From Methylobacterium durans (lineage in GTDB: Bacteria; Pseudomonadota; Alphaproteobacteria; Rhizobiales; Beijerinckiaceae), in contig NZ_CP029550.1 of the NCBI RefSeq assembly GCF_003173715.1, positions 5,379,501 to 5,443,500 of the forward strand: a stretch of DNA of 64,000 nt, in the 5' to 3' direction. The position numbers were made by a program, and so were the translations under genes. Below are positions 9,679 through 17,015 of the stretch, one piece after another; position 1 is the stretch's first letter; every line of letters starts with the position of its first letter. Under the pieces are notes generated by a model. The model saw nothing but the letters and a program-made list of their open reading frames with translations, searched no databases and was not told where the DNA came from.

Positions 9679-10770
9679 TTAAGCGTCACCCCCTAAGGGT
9701 TGACGCTTTTCCGGGTCAGTTTTGACACCGCGTCGCGCTAATTCCGCGTCCAGCGACGCCACAACAGCCCGCATTTTCGGCGCCAGATCGGCCCCCTTGG
9801 CGTAGTGTCGGGCCATCTCGATCGTGCGCTGGCCGAGGGCATCGGCGATGGTACGCTCGTCGTGCCCGATCTCCCGTAGAATCACTGCAACCGTGTGGCG
9901 CAGGCCGTAGAGCGTCAGCCCCGGCTGCACGCGCCCGGCCTTCTCCAACTGCACGCGGATCGGGCGCCAGCTCGCCCGAAAGCCTGACAGCGTCCAAGGC
10001 TTGCCCTCTGAGTTCGCGCAGAGGGTCGGGGCAGGGTGCTCAGGCGCTGCAGCCAGGACCATCGCCAGCGGCAGCGGCACGGGCCAGAACACGGGCTCGC
10101 CGGTCTTGGCCCGGCTAGTCGAAATCTCCCCATCCCGGTAGCTGGCCTTCGGCAGCGTCAGTGCGTCCTTTGGGCCGAGGCCGGTGAACATCATCAAGGC
10201 GACCGGGATCTTGATGTGTGGCGGGGCGGCCTCCAGCACAGCGGCGCGCTCCGCGTCCGTCCAGGGCCGGTTCGCCTCGGCGGCGCCCTTCTTCCTCCGA
10301 ATGTCTTTGATGCCCTGCGCGGGGTTGCCCCTCATGTGCCCGCGCTCGGCACCCCACGCGAACAGCAGGGAGAGAACGGCCTTCACGTAGTTGCCGAACC
10401 GGCGCCCCTTCTTCTCGGCAGCCTTGTCCCGGATGCGCACAATGAGCGGCGTCTCGAACCGCTTCAGGTCCGTACCCTCGATGCTCTTCAGGTAGTTGAG
10501 CACCTTCTGGTAGTCGGCCTGTGTCTGTGGCGCGAGGTCCGTGAACGCAGTGTGCTCGCGGTACGCCTTGATCAGGCTGCCGAGGGTGCCGGGCTTCGCC
10601 GCGACCTTCTCCTGTGCGGCGCCGATCCGCGCGACCTCGGCCATGAACCCCGCGGAGCCGAGCGGCGCCTTCTCAAGGTCGATCCGCTCGCCGGTCTTCC
10701 GGTGATAGCAGCGGGGCTTGCCGTGCCGATCCTTGAAGATCTTGAAGCCCTTGACGCGGATCAGCGTCAT
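9679..10770 (-). CDS. int: Phage tyrosine integrase
   Basis: 363 aa site-specific recombinase. An N-terminal arm-binding region and a SAM-like core-binding domain (about residues 65-150) precede the catalytic domain. That domain has GLRHTVA (Arg II and its His) and QRTIEMARHYAKGAD with the nucleophilic Tyr. The box that normally carries Arg I reads MFTGLGPKDALTL, with Gly where TGLR is expected. It is read toward tRNA-Met and overlaps the excisionase-like gene by 4 bp (ATGA), so the two are co-expressed. Confidence 0.9.
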   Translation of the reverse strand: MTLIRVKGFKIFKDRHGKPRCYHRKTGERIDLEKAPLGSAGFMAEVARIGAAQEKVAAKPGTLGSLIKAYREHTAFTDLAPQTQADYQKVLNYLKSIEGTDLKRFETPLIVRIRDKAAEKKGRRFGNYVKAVLSLLFAWGAERGHMRGNPAQGIKDIRRKKGAAEANRPWTDAERAAVLEAAPPHIKIPVALMMFTGLGPKDALTLPKASYRDGEISTSRAKTGEPVFWPVPLPLAMVLAAAPEHPAPTLCANSEGKPWTLSGFRASWRPIRVQLEKAGRVQPGLTLYGLRHTVAVILREIGHDERTIADALGQRTIEMARHYAKGADLAPKMRAVVASLDAELARRGVKTDPEKRQPLGGDA

Positions 10771-11003
10771 CCGAGCCTCGCGATAATGTCGTCGTCGCTC
10801 TCCATGACGCCGCTCTTCAGCGCCTCGATCCAGCGGTCGAGGTCCAGCCGATCAAACCGACGCACATTGGCACCGTCGAACGTGATGGGCTGCACGCGGC
10901 ACAGGCGGTCGAACATCGGCCGCGACAGTCGGCAGTAGGATGCGGCCTCCGCGGGCGTCAGAAGCCGGCTGTGCGGAGCCGGCACGCCTTCGCTTCTAGG
11001 CAT
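10767..11003 (-). CDS. Excisionase-like / MerR-type HTH protein
   Basis: 78 aa. The segment LLTPAEAASYCRLSRPMFDRLCRVQPI followed by RRFDRLDLDRWIEAL is the winged-helix pattern of phage AlpA/Xis-type DNA-binding proteins. ATG 11003 is chosen because GGGAGG lies 6 nt upstream. It overlaps the start of the integrase by 4 bp, the standard place for a directionality factor. Confidence 0.75.
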   Translation of the reverse strand: MPRSEGVPAPHSRLLTPAEAASYCRLSRPMFDRLCRVQPITFDGANVRRFDRLDLDRWIEALKSGVMESDDDIIARLG

Positions 11004-11272
11004 CACAGCCTCCCTGCGGGCGCGTCGGCCCTGCGACAGTTCATGTTCCGGTCCGGCGCGGGCCCGATGTTCGCGGCCTGTCCGTCCTCTAGTTGACTGT
11101 TTGGGACACCGTTCGCGCTCTGTCCGTCGGCCCGGGCAGCGTTGGGGTGGAGCGGGGGCATCAGGCGGAGCCTGCTGCCGACGCACAGGCACGCACAGCC
11201 CTCTGTATTCTTTCAGACAGACTTAACCTGTGATGGGCTAAACAGGCGACAGGGGCCACTTGGAGTCGCACG

Positions 11273-11524
11273 ATGTTCGTCGAGCGCCGGCAGGCACCAC
11301 GCCGAAATGCCTTCAGGCTTGGGTCGCTGTTCTTCCACGAAGAGCCGCACTGCCTGCATTGCCTGATCTGGAACGTCTCGGACTTCGGCGCACTGATTGA
11401 AGTCGAGCCCCACGCATCTCCGCCCCGCCGCTTCCGGGTGATCGCGACCGCCCTGAACCTCGACCGCAACGCCATGCAGACTTGGCGCGATGGACGAAAG
11501 ATCGGCGTCGCGTTCGTGGCTTGA
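11273..11524 (+). CDS. PilZ-domain protein (c-di-GMP receptor-like), copy 1
   Basis: 83 aa, a single PilZ domain and nothing else. The N-terminal RQAPRR supplies the RxxxR motif and NVSDFGALIEV supplies the (D/N)xSxxG motif, the two c-di-GMP-binding elements of the family. It is one of two adjacent paralogues (the next starts 57 bp downstream) between the excisionase and the leftward operon, read opposite to the genes on both sides. The role in the phage is unknown. Confidence 0.8.
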   Translation: MFVERRQAPRRNAFRLGSLFFHEEPHCLHCLIWNVSDFGALIEVEPHASPPRRFRVIATALNLDRNAMQTWRDGRKIGVAFVA

Positions 11525-11581
11525 GCGCGCATCACGAGGGCGCTGGGAAACGCACAAGAGTGAGATGGAAGGAACCGGGCG

Positions 11582-11830
11582 ATGACTTCAGAGCGCCGCC
11601 AAGAACAAAGGGCCGAGTGTTTTAGCTCCGGCGAGCTTCTGTTCGAGGGAGTGGCGTATACTCCATGCCTCATTTGGAACATGTCGGCGACGGGAGCACT
11701 GATCGAGGTAGAGCCGCCAAGTAGCCCGCCCGATGCATTCGACCTTGTTGTCCACGCGGACGGCGTCGTTCGGAGCTGCCTCGTGGTGCGGCGAACCGGA
11801 CGACGGCTCGGTGTGGCTTTCACGATCTGA
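11582..11830 (+). CDS. PilZ-domain protein (c-di-GMP receptor-like), copy 2
   Basis: 82 aa single PilZ domain, paralogue of the preceding gene. RQEQR (RxxxR) and NMSATGALIEV (NxSxxG) are both conserved, and the shared stretch CLIWN...SGALIEVEP-like shows the duplication. A GGAAGGAACCGGGCG ribosome-binding region precedes ATG 11582. Both copies keep the ligand motifs, so both could sense c-di-GMP. Confidence 0.8.
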   Translation: MTSERRQEQRAECFSSGELLFEGVAYTPCLIWNMSATGALIEVEPPSSPPDAFDLVVHADGVVRSCLVVRRTGRRLGVAFTI

Positions 11831-11972
11831 AAGCGCGGCGGCTTGAGCGAAGCAGATCTACCGCTTAGGTGAGCGCTCACGACCGCGCCTCCCCTGCCGG
11901 GCGGGGGGTGGTGATGGCCCTGGGAACGGCTCGTGCATATGTTCGTGCGCTGTGTGGGCGGTCACCTGATCG

Positions 11973-12305
11973 TTGCCGAGCAACGTGGGAGTTCTCCCCT
12001 TGCGTGATCCAATCAACCCCTTCTCTTTGCCCAGAATAAAAACTGGCGACCCGCAAAAACTCGAAGGCGCGCTTGATGCGCCCATCATCTACTTCGATGA
12101 AGCGCCGATCTTTGGCACCGGCAACGGCGTCGGGCGTATCCTTCTCACCGCAATCGTGCAGGACATAGCTACCGACGGCACGCTGATTGGACACCGCAAG
12201 GTAGTTGCTCAGTTGCGTGGATCGCCCGCCGCCTTCGAGCAGTTGCGCACCGCTCTCGATCGCATGGTGGCGATGAGTGAGGCACCGGGATCGACAAAAA
12301 ACTGA
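11973..12305 (+). CDS. Hypothetical protein
   Basis: Up to 110 aa from a TTG start at 11973; GTG 11985 is an alternative. The body (APIIYFDEAPIFGTGNGVGR, then LLTAIVQDIATDGTLIGHR, then a helical end) looks like a compact alpha/beta protein. I recognise no family. It has no strong ribosome-binding site and no membrane segment. Confidence 0.5.
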   Translation: MPSNVGVLPLRDPINPFSLPRIKTGDPQKLEGALDAPIIYFDEAPIFGTGNGVGRILLTAIVQDIATDGTLIGHRKVVAQLRGSPAAFEQLRTALDRMVAMSEAPGSTKN

Positions 12306-12331
12306 GGCCCCGGCGCTGTGCTTGACGGGGG

Positions 12332-12661
12332 TCATGCGGCGGCCCTCGCCAATACGACCGGTCGAAACGCGAGTCGGAGGAACAAGCGGGTCTCAGAAAG
12401 TCTTTCCTTAGCAGAGATCCACAAAATCTGTTTTCGAGGCATGCCGCGATGTCTTTCGCGTTCTTTGGAATATCGCTCGCGCCATCCCGAGCTCAGAGCG
12501 TGAGCCCAGACCCCGTTGAAACGGATCGGCGCGCAACACCGCCACCGGCGCGACCAAGCCGCATGGAGTGGCCGCGCCTGTTGGCGCGTCCCACCGCGGC
12601 GATCGCGGACAGCCGCAACAAGATCGATGAGGCGGCGTAACCCCGCGATGTGGTCGGTCAT
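12332..12661 (-). CDS. Small hypothetical protein, weak call
   Basis: 109 aa. It begins with an ATGA overlap with the stop codon of the upstream regulator gene. The first 35 residues (MTDHIAGLRRLIDLVAAVRD...) look like a helix, but the rest is Arg/Trp-rich and may be non-coding. If real, it is the last gene of the leftward operon, with a start supported by coupling only. Confidence 0.3.
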   Translation of the reverse strand: MTDHIAGLRRLIDLVAAVRDRRGGTRQQARPLHAAWSRRWRCCAPIRFNGVWAHALSSGWRERYSKERERHRGMPRKQILWISAKERLSETRLFLRLAFRPVVLARAAA

Positions 12662-13251
12662 GCCGTCCTCCGCGCTTCGGCGGCGATGGCAGCATCAAGC
12701 ACCAAGGCGTCGGACTCACTGATCTGCCAGCCCAGCCCGCGCCGGGTCCGGATGGCGACCGGCACGCCGGCTGCGGCGAGCTTGCGGCGCAGAAAGCAGA
12801 GCGGAACGTCGAGCCCCTTGGGGTCCAGCGCGTCGCGGCTCAGCGGCCCGTAGATGTCGCTCATCGCGGTCAAGCGCAGCACCATGCGCGGCGCGCGGGC
12901 CCGCAGCAGCGTCAGCAGCTGCGCCTCCCGGGTCGTGAGGCCCCAGCGCCCCGGTACATCGAGGCTCGGCACCTCTGCCGCCCTGGCCTGCCGCAGCGCC
13001 TCCTCGAGATCCGCAATCCGGGCCTCGTACTCGGCGCACTGCGCGGCGTGGGCTGCCTTCAGCGCCGTGGTCTCACCGTGCGGGCGCAGGCCCAGCCGGA
13101 GCAGGCTGCGCACGGCGCTGGCCGTGTCGTCGAGCCCGGTCTCGGCCTGATAGGCACGGACCGCGGCGTGCAGGCTCTCCGGCACCTTCAGGCTGAATAC
13201 CCGGGCCGGCGCGTCGCGCGTGATGGTGACGAGGCGGAGCGGGGCGTTCAT
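12658..13251 (-). CDS. Phage regulator with winged-helix C-terminus
   Basis: 197 aa. An N-terminal region (VFSLKVPESLHAAVRAYQAE...TASAVRSLLRLGL) resembles a ribbon-helix-helix/CopG module. A coiled-coil (about residues 60-90, LKAAHAAQCAEYEARIADLEEAL) follows. The C-terminal domain with LTTREAQLLTLL and FLRRKLAAAGVPVAIRTRRGLGWQI matches the OmpR-type winged helix. It is probably a phage transcription regulator. ATG 13251 is used because it overlaps the upstream gene's stop codon by 4 bp. Confidence 0.65.
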   Translation of the reverse strand: MNAPLRLVTITRDAPARVFSLKVPESLHAAVRAYQAETGLDDTASAVRSLLRLGLRPHGETTALKAAHAAQCAEYEARIADLEEALRQARAAEVPSLDVPGRWGLTTREAQLLTLLRARAPRMVLRLTAMSDIYGPLSRDALDPKGLDVPLCFLRRKLAAAGVPVAIRTRRGLGWQISESDALVLDAAIAAEARRTA

Positions 13252-13463
13252 GCCTGCAGGCTCCACAGCCACAGGCTGAGGCTCGGCACGCCGGAGACCG
13301 TCGCGGCACCCCAGGCGATGAGCCCGAGCGCGGTGACGTCGTTGCCGATGCTGCCATCGGCGCGCCGGACCTGCGGTGTCCGACCGGACAGGACGACGAA
13401 GGCGAGGGCGAGGATCACGCAGATCGCGATGAACGCGACGACGTAGGGGAGGGACTCGACCAT
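13248..13463 (-). CDS. Small membrane protein
   Basis: 71 aa. One clear transmembrane helix at residues 6-27 (YVVAFIAICVILALAFVVL) and a second hydrophobic stretch near the C-terminus (GLIAWGAATVSGVPSLSLWLW). Its function is unknown. It overlaps the next gene by 4 bp and follows the upstream gene by 3 bp, so it is part of the leftward operon from the operator at 14.4 kb. Confidence 0.6.
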   Translation of the reverse strand: MVESLPYVVAFIAICVILALAFVVLSGRTPQVRRADGSIGNDVTALGLIAWGAATVSGVPSLSLWLWSLQA

Positions 13464-13466
13464 GGC

Positions 13467-13904
13467 TCAACCCCAGGGAGAGACGACGGCGACGAGGTCG
13501 GCGCCGTGCTGATGGGCGGATCGGAGGAAGGACTGCTCGGCGCCGCGGATCGCCTCGGCCTGGGCGACAGGCCCGTGCGGCGTAGCGCGTTGGTCGGCCT
13601 CGTTGCGGACGATCCGGGCCTTCAGCGCCGCCTTGAGCGCGTCGAGGCTTGCCGGCGGCCGGTAGGTCTCGCCGACCATCTCGCTGCAGAGTGCGCGCAG
13701 AAACTCGAACTGGCGCTGCTCGAACCGGTGGATCGCGTTGGCGATCGTGGCGTCGGCATCGTGGTTCGGGAACCAGTACCGGGTTGCGCCGTCACCGGCG
13801 TCACGGACGAGGCCGACCAGATGCCGTTCGGCCTCGTGCAGGTTGGTGAGCGCGCGGGCGGCTTGGCTCGTCGCGGCGTCGTCGTAGAAGACCGGGGCGC
13901 CCAT
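13467..13904 (-). CDS. Hypothetical phage protein
   Basis: 145 aa, soluble and mostly helical, rich in Ala, His and Arg. I recognise no family. ATG 13904 overlaps the stop codon of the upstream gene by one base and gives a start at MGAPVFYDDAATS. It belongs to the leftward early operon. Confidence 0.6.
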   Translation of the reverse strand: MGAPVFYDDAATSQAARALTNLHEAERHLVGLVRDAGDGATRYWFPNHDADATIANAIHRFEQRQFEFLRALCSEMVGETYRPPASLDALKAALKARIVRNEADQRATPHGPVAQAEAIRGAEQSFLRSAHQHGADLVAVVSPWG

Positions 13905-14335
13905 CACGCCGCCTCCTCGACGAGAAGCCCGAGATCCGCGGCGATCGCGGCGCGCTCGGCGACCGAGGCGGCCAAGCGGTGGATGTGGATCTCGTTCGCG
14001 CCGCCGCGGCGGGCCAGGACGAGGAAGCCGGTCGCGGCGATCTCGAAGTCGATGTCGGCGGCGAACAGCATCTCGGCGATGCCATCCGCATTGCGCTTCA
14101 CGGCGATCGCGACGCAGGAGCCGAAGTCGTCGGTGCTGGCCTGCTCGAGAGTGTGGACGCCGACCACGAACCGCCTGCCGCTGCGGCCGCGCCAAGCAGA
14201 CAGCGAAAGGGCAGGGGTGCCGCGCAGGTTCGCCCGCGTGTTCAGCGGCTCTTCGCGAACGTCGGGGCGGGCGGAGCGGTCGGACTTGAGATCGGCGAGA
14301 GCGCGGCGCCAATCGAGGGGACGGTGGGTGGGCAT
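13904..14335 (-). CDS. Hypothetical phage protein, first gene of leftward operon
   Basis: 143 aa from ATG 14335; an upstream ATG at 14368 would place the start too close to the promoter. The body has alternating strands (RRFVVGVHTLEQAS, CVAIAVKRNADGIAEML, ATGFLVLARRGGANEIHIH). I recognise no family. It is the first gene downstream of the repressor-controlled leftward promoter at 14369-14396. Confidence 0.6.
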   Translation of the reverse strand: MPTHRPLDWRRALADLKSDRSARPDVREEPLNTRANLRGTPALSLSAWRGRSGRRFVVGVHTLEQASTDDFGSCVAIAVKRNADGIAEMLFAADIDFEIAATGFLVLARRGGANEIHIHRLAASVAERAAIAADLGLLVEEAA

Positions 14336-14360
14336 CGGTGGCTCCATCGCGGCGGTGGCG

Positions 14361-14417
14361 ATGGGCAAACCATAATGGGCAAATGCCCTATGTCAAGCGA
14401 ATAATGGGCAATCGCCC
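14361..14417 (-). promoter_or_regulatory. Leftward early promoter with repressor operators (PL/OL-like)
   Basis: On the minus strand, -35 TTGACA (plus 14391-14396) and -10 TATGGT are 16 bp apart. The spacer holds the palindrome GGGCATTTGCCC (plus 14377-14388). A second site, GGGCAATCGCCC, lies just upstream at 14406-14417, and a half site GGGCA at 14363-14367. The 15-bp word ATGGGCAAATGCCCT (14375-14389) recurs exactly at 15841-15855 in front of the Cro-like gene. Confidence 0.75.
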
Positions 14418-14553
14418 TACTCTCCGCCCATTGCTCTTTGTCCACCGTTGTCCACAGGCGTGCCGAAATCCGGTGCGGAACCGCGCGTTTTGTTCTGGAT
14501 TTGTTCCATCGCGTGACGCAGCCTTAGCGAAACCGCGGAACTGGAGTCGTCGG

Positions 14554-14813
14554 ATGTCGGAGGTGACATTCTATGTCGTGCAGCCCTTCAAGCGAGCGAC
14601 AAAGGGCAACAGGATCATCCCTGGCGATGCCGTTCAGGTGCCTTCACGGCGAAGCGCCGAGCGAGCTGTAGAAGCATTGCGAGGGAACATCGTGGGAGCG
14701 CTCGCCGTCGCTCGCACTGGCGATCCGAGCGACGGGGAATGGGGGATGCTGTTGTCATCGCCCAGAATGGCACCATCCCCGAGGAATTCCTCACCGCAGC
14801 CCTGCCATGGTGA
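14554..14813 (+). pseudogene. Hypothetical phage protein, apparent 1-base frameshift
   Basis: ATG 14554 starts MSEVTFYVVQPFKRATKGN...AVEALRGNIVGALAVARTGDPSDGEW. It then loses the frame at the G5 run 14741-14745. The next frame continues sensibly as GDAVVIAQNGTIPEEFL... and stops at 14811-14813. One extra G gives an 86-aa protein. The pattern 'RTGDPxxGEW-x-DxVVIAxxGxIPEEF' resembles small conserved proteins of unknown function common in Hyphomicrobiales. Its stop codon overlaps the start of the next gene. Confidence 0.65.
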
Positions 14814-15100
14814 GTCGGCGACGAACGGCAAAGAACAAGGACCCTCGTCTCGATGTGCCTTTGACAGCCGCAGACGCCGTGCGGGTGGTCTGTGATGATT
14901 GCGGCCACTTGGCGTTTCTCGATCGCGGGAAGCTCTCGGCCTTAGAGCAAGCTGGCTGCGCTACGTTCGGCGATCTGGGCCGACGGCTGAAGTGCTACGA
15001 CTGCTTCGGCGCCGGAGGCTTAGGGAAAAGCATCTCGTTAGAAATGATCTGTGGTGAAGCTACGCAAAAAGAGACCCGACGATCACATGGATTGACTTAA
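14807..15100 (+). CDS. Zinc-ribbon protein of unknown function
   Basis: 97 aa. Two cysteine pairs, CDDC and CYDC about 35 residues apart, form a likely zinc ribbon. A HLAFLDRGKL segment lies between them and a GLGKSISL tail follows. It starts inside the end of the preceding gene and runs 41 bp into the 3' end of the convergent repressor gene. Role unknown. Confidence 0.6.
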   Translation: MVSRRRTAKNKDPRLDVPLTAADAVRVVCDDCGHLAFLDRGKLSALEQAGCATFGDLGRRLKCYDCFGAGGLGKSISLEMICGEATQKETRRSHGLT

Positions 15101-15782
15101 CGAGCTTCCGGTCAATTTCGATCTCGCCTTTCGGATTATGCTGATAAAGCACGAGCTTCGAACCTGAGTACCGGACGAATTCCTTGATGTAGCCTTCCGG
15201 CGCATCGCCCTCCTGCTCCGGATAGAGCTGTACGACGACATCGTCTCCGCGCCGGGCAGGACGGTGCGGGTGAACCCAGACCTTCTCTCCCTCCTTGAAC
15301 CGCGGCCGCATGCTGTCACCAGCTACATAGGTGGCGTAGGCGTCTTCGACGTTCTCCAGGATGGGTGGTCGTGGAATCGTTTCGATTACCTGGCCGTTGT
15401 AGACGAGCCGTCCGTCGTCGCCGCCCTTGACCACACCGATCACATCGAGAGGCGGCCCATATGCTGGCGCCGTGTCAAAACTAAGCTCTTTAGGTCCGCC
15501 GATATGCTGCAAAACATTGCGTATTACAGCGTCTTTGCGCGTCTGAGCATTTCCGCCAGATGCATGAACATCTGATACGTGGGTGAAACCTAAGATCCAC
15601 TCCGGCGGCTTACCTAGTACCGCAGCGACTTTCACCAAATTTTCTAGCTTGCCTCGGCCGCGCTTCAGGGCGTCGCGCACGTAGGTCTCGCCAAGGCCAG
15701 CTGCCAACGACAGCTCCTTCATCTCGCGGCCCTGCGCGAGCATCTCCTCTTCCAGGCGGCGGCGAACTGCATTGTCGAGCAT
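15060..15782 (-). CDS. CI-type phage repressor (HTH plus S24 peptidase)
   Basis: 240 aa lysogeny repressor. The N-terminal HTH covers about residues 5-55 (MKELSLAAGLGETYVRDALKR). The C-terminal LexA/S24 domain has the nucleophile Ser in VAGDSMRPRF and a likely catalytic Lys in YIKEFVRYSGSKL, so RecA-stimulated self-cleavage is expected. ATG 15782 is chosen because the operators lie directly upstream (15786-15854) and would fall inside the gene with longer starts. It is divergent from the Cro-like gene. Confidence 0.9.
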   Translation of the reverse strand: MLDNAVRRRLEEEMLAQGREMKELSLAAGLGETYVRDALKRGRGKLENLVKVAAVLGKPPEWILGFTHVSDVHASGGNAQTRKDAVIRNVLQHIGGPKELSFDTAPAYGPPLDVIGVVKGGDDGRLVYNGQVIETIPRPPILENVEDAYATYVAGDSMRPRFKEGEKVWVHPHRPARRGDDVVVQLYPEQEGDAPEGYIKEFVRYSGSKLVLYQHNPKGEIEIDRKLVKSIHVIVGSLFA

Positions 15783-15862
15783 GGTGGGAGAGTGCCCACC
15801 CTTCTGCCCATCGCCAATATGGCAGATGCCCATTGACATGATGGGCAAATGCCCTTTATCCC
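15783..15862 (+). promoter_or_regulatory. Rightward early promoter and operators (PR/OR-like)
   Basis: The gap between repressor and Cro-like gene holds GGTGGG-N6-CCCACC (15784-15799), half sites TGCCCAT and GGCAGATGCC (about 15805-15830), and the full operator GGGCAAATGCCC (15843-15854). The rightward -35 TTGACA is at 15833-15838 and a TTTATC -10 at 15855-15860, so the operator fills the spacer. The cro ATG is only about 10 nt past the -10. Confidence 0.75.
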
Positions 15863-15869
15863 TCTCGCT

Positions 15870-16091
15870 ATGAGCGAGACGCGCCAGCTTCTTCATGAGA
15901 TCGAGGCCTTCATCGGTTCGGCCGAGATGGCTGCGAGCACCTTCGGCCGCAAAGCGGTGAACGACGGTAAGCTCGTTATGCGGCTCCGCGCCGGGAGCAC
16001 GGTGACGCTCGAGAAAGCGGCACGCATTCGGCAATTCATCCTCGCGCACCAGACGGGCGGCGCCGCCGAGCGGACAGGAGCCGCGGCATGA
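15870..16091 (+). CDS. Cro-like DNA-binding protein
   Basis: 73 aa. The pattern LLHEIEAFIGSAEMAASTFGRKAVNDGKLVMRLRAGSTVTLEKAARIRQFI is a small HTH protein of a type frequent in alphaproteobacterial prophages. Its position, divergent from the repressor behind the operator-bearing promoter, fits a Cro role. ATG 15870 has no ribosome-binding site and sits right after the -10, suggesting a leaderless transcript. Confidence 0.7.
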   Translation: MSETRQLLHEIEAFIGSAEMAASTFGRKAVNDGKLVMRLRAGSTVTLEKAARIRQFILAHQTGGAAERTGAAA

Positions 16092-16285
16092 CCCGCGCCG
16101 CTCGCATCATCCCGTTCCCGCAGCGCAAGCCGGCGCCTGTCGCACATCGCGAAATGAGCCGCTTGGCCGGCTGGTCGCTCGGCGTCGCGCTCAGCATCGG
16201 CATGTGGGCGCTGATCTTCTGGGGTCTGACCGCGCATCCGTTCCGCGCACCGTTCTCCGGTCCTCAGCATGTCGAGGGTCGGTGA
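16088..16285 (+). CDS. Small single-pass membrane protein
   Basis: 65 aa with one transmembrane helix at about residues 27-47 (LAGWSLGVALSIGMWALIFW) after a basic N-terminus. It overlaps the Cro-like gene by 4 bp (ATGA) and the next gene by one base. Function unknown; it belongs to the rightward early operon. Confidence 0.6.
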   Translation: MTRAARIIPFPQRKPAPVAHREMSRLAGWSLGVALSIGMWALIFWGLTAHPFRAPFSGPQHVEGR

Positions 16286-16713
16286 TGCGGCGCGGCTACG
16301 GCGTAATGCACGACGATGCGATCCGCGAAGGCGTCGAGAACGGTCTCACGACCTACGCGATCGGCTGCAGCATCGGTGCAAGTCACGCCTTCGTCTACAA
16401 GCGCGGCGTCGAACTCGGCCTGCGCGATCGCATTGCGACGAACGCCTACGTGAACCGAGCGGCCGCTTCGCGGCGCCCGAAGCAGAGGCCGGCGCAACGT
16501 CTTCGCGTGATGTGCAAGCGCCAGGACGCCACCGCATCCGCGCTTGTCCGGCGTCTGCGCGCCCGGCCGGTCGATGCCGACGCGCTGAGTGAGCATGCCG
16601 TCGCCTGCTTCCACGAGGCGGGCCTGACGCTCGTCGATCTCGAGGATTGCCTTGGGATCCCGCCGGCTCATGCCGTCGCAGCCATCCGTCGCGCCGCGGA
16701 GGCGCGGGTCTGA
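16285..16713 (+). CDS. Putative HTH protein of early operon
   Basis: 142 aa. The N-terminal part (DDAIREGVENGLTTYAIGCSIGASHAFVYKRGVELGL) reads as a helix-turn-helix. A basic linker and a C-terminal helical domain (LVDLEDCLGIPPAHAVAAIRRA) follow. It overlaps both neighbours by one base (TGATG). It may be an early regulator; no specific family recognised. Confidence 0.55.
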   Translation: MRRGYGVMHDDAIREGVENGLTTYAIGCSIGASHAFVYKRGVELGLRDRIATNAYVNRAAASRRPKQRPAQRLRVMCKRQDATASALVRRLRARPVDADALSEHAVACFHEAGLTLVDLEDCLGIPPAHAVAAIRRAAEARV

Positions 16714-17015
16714 TGGCTGCGTCGCGCCATACCCGTTTGCGTCCGGTCGAGACTCAGGTCTCGCGTGATCGGCCGGGCGCATACCGCGCGCTCCAGCTGC
16801 AACTGCAGGCCTCGCGCGTCGAGGTCCTGCGCCTTGACCCGCTTCCTTCTGCGAGCCGCCGCAGCGGCAGCGCGCGGGAAGCGCGTCTGCCAGCGCGGTC
16901 TTTTCTCTCTCGTCTGCCGATCGCCCTGCCAGGAGCTCTCGGCGTCCTCTCGCGCGGTTCGGGCTGCCAGGCCCTGCGCGCTCGTCGTCCTCTGTCCTCG
17001 GTGGTCGCGGCATGA
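16713..17015 (+). CDS. Hypothetical protein
   Basis: 100 aa, rich in Arg, Ser, Ala and Leu, with no recognisable motif. The evidence is translational coupling only: its ATG overlaps the previous stop codon by one base and its stop codon overlaps the next ATG (ATGA). The unusual composition leaves open that it is not translated. Confidence 0.4.
   Translation: MAASRHTRLRPVETQVSRDRPGAYRALQLQLQASRVEVLRLDPLPSASRRSGSAREARLPARSFLSRLPIALPGALGVLSRGSGCQALRARRPLSSVVAA

Noticed and set aside
12449..12640. Small rightward frame starting MSFAFFGISLAPSRA
   Set aside because: It resembles a signal peptide by chance; no ribosome-binding site and it lies opposite a possible leftward gene.
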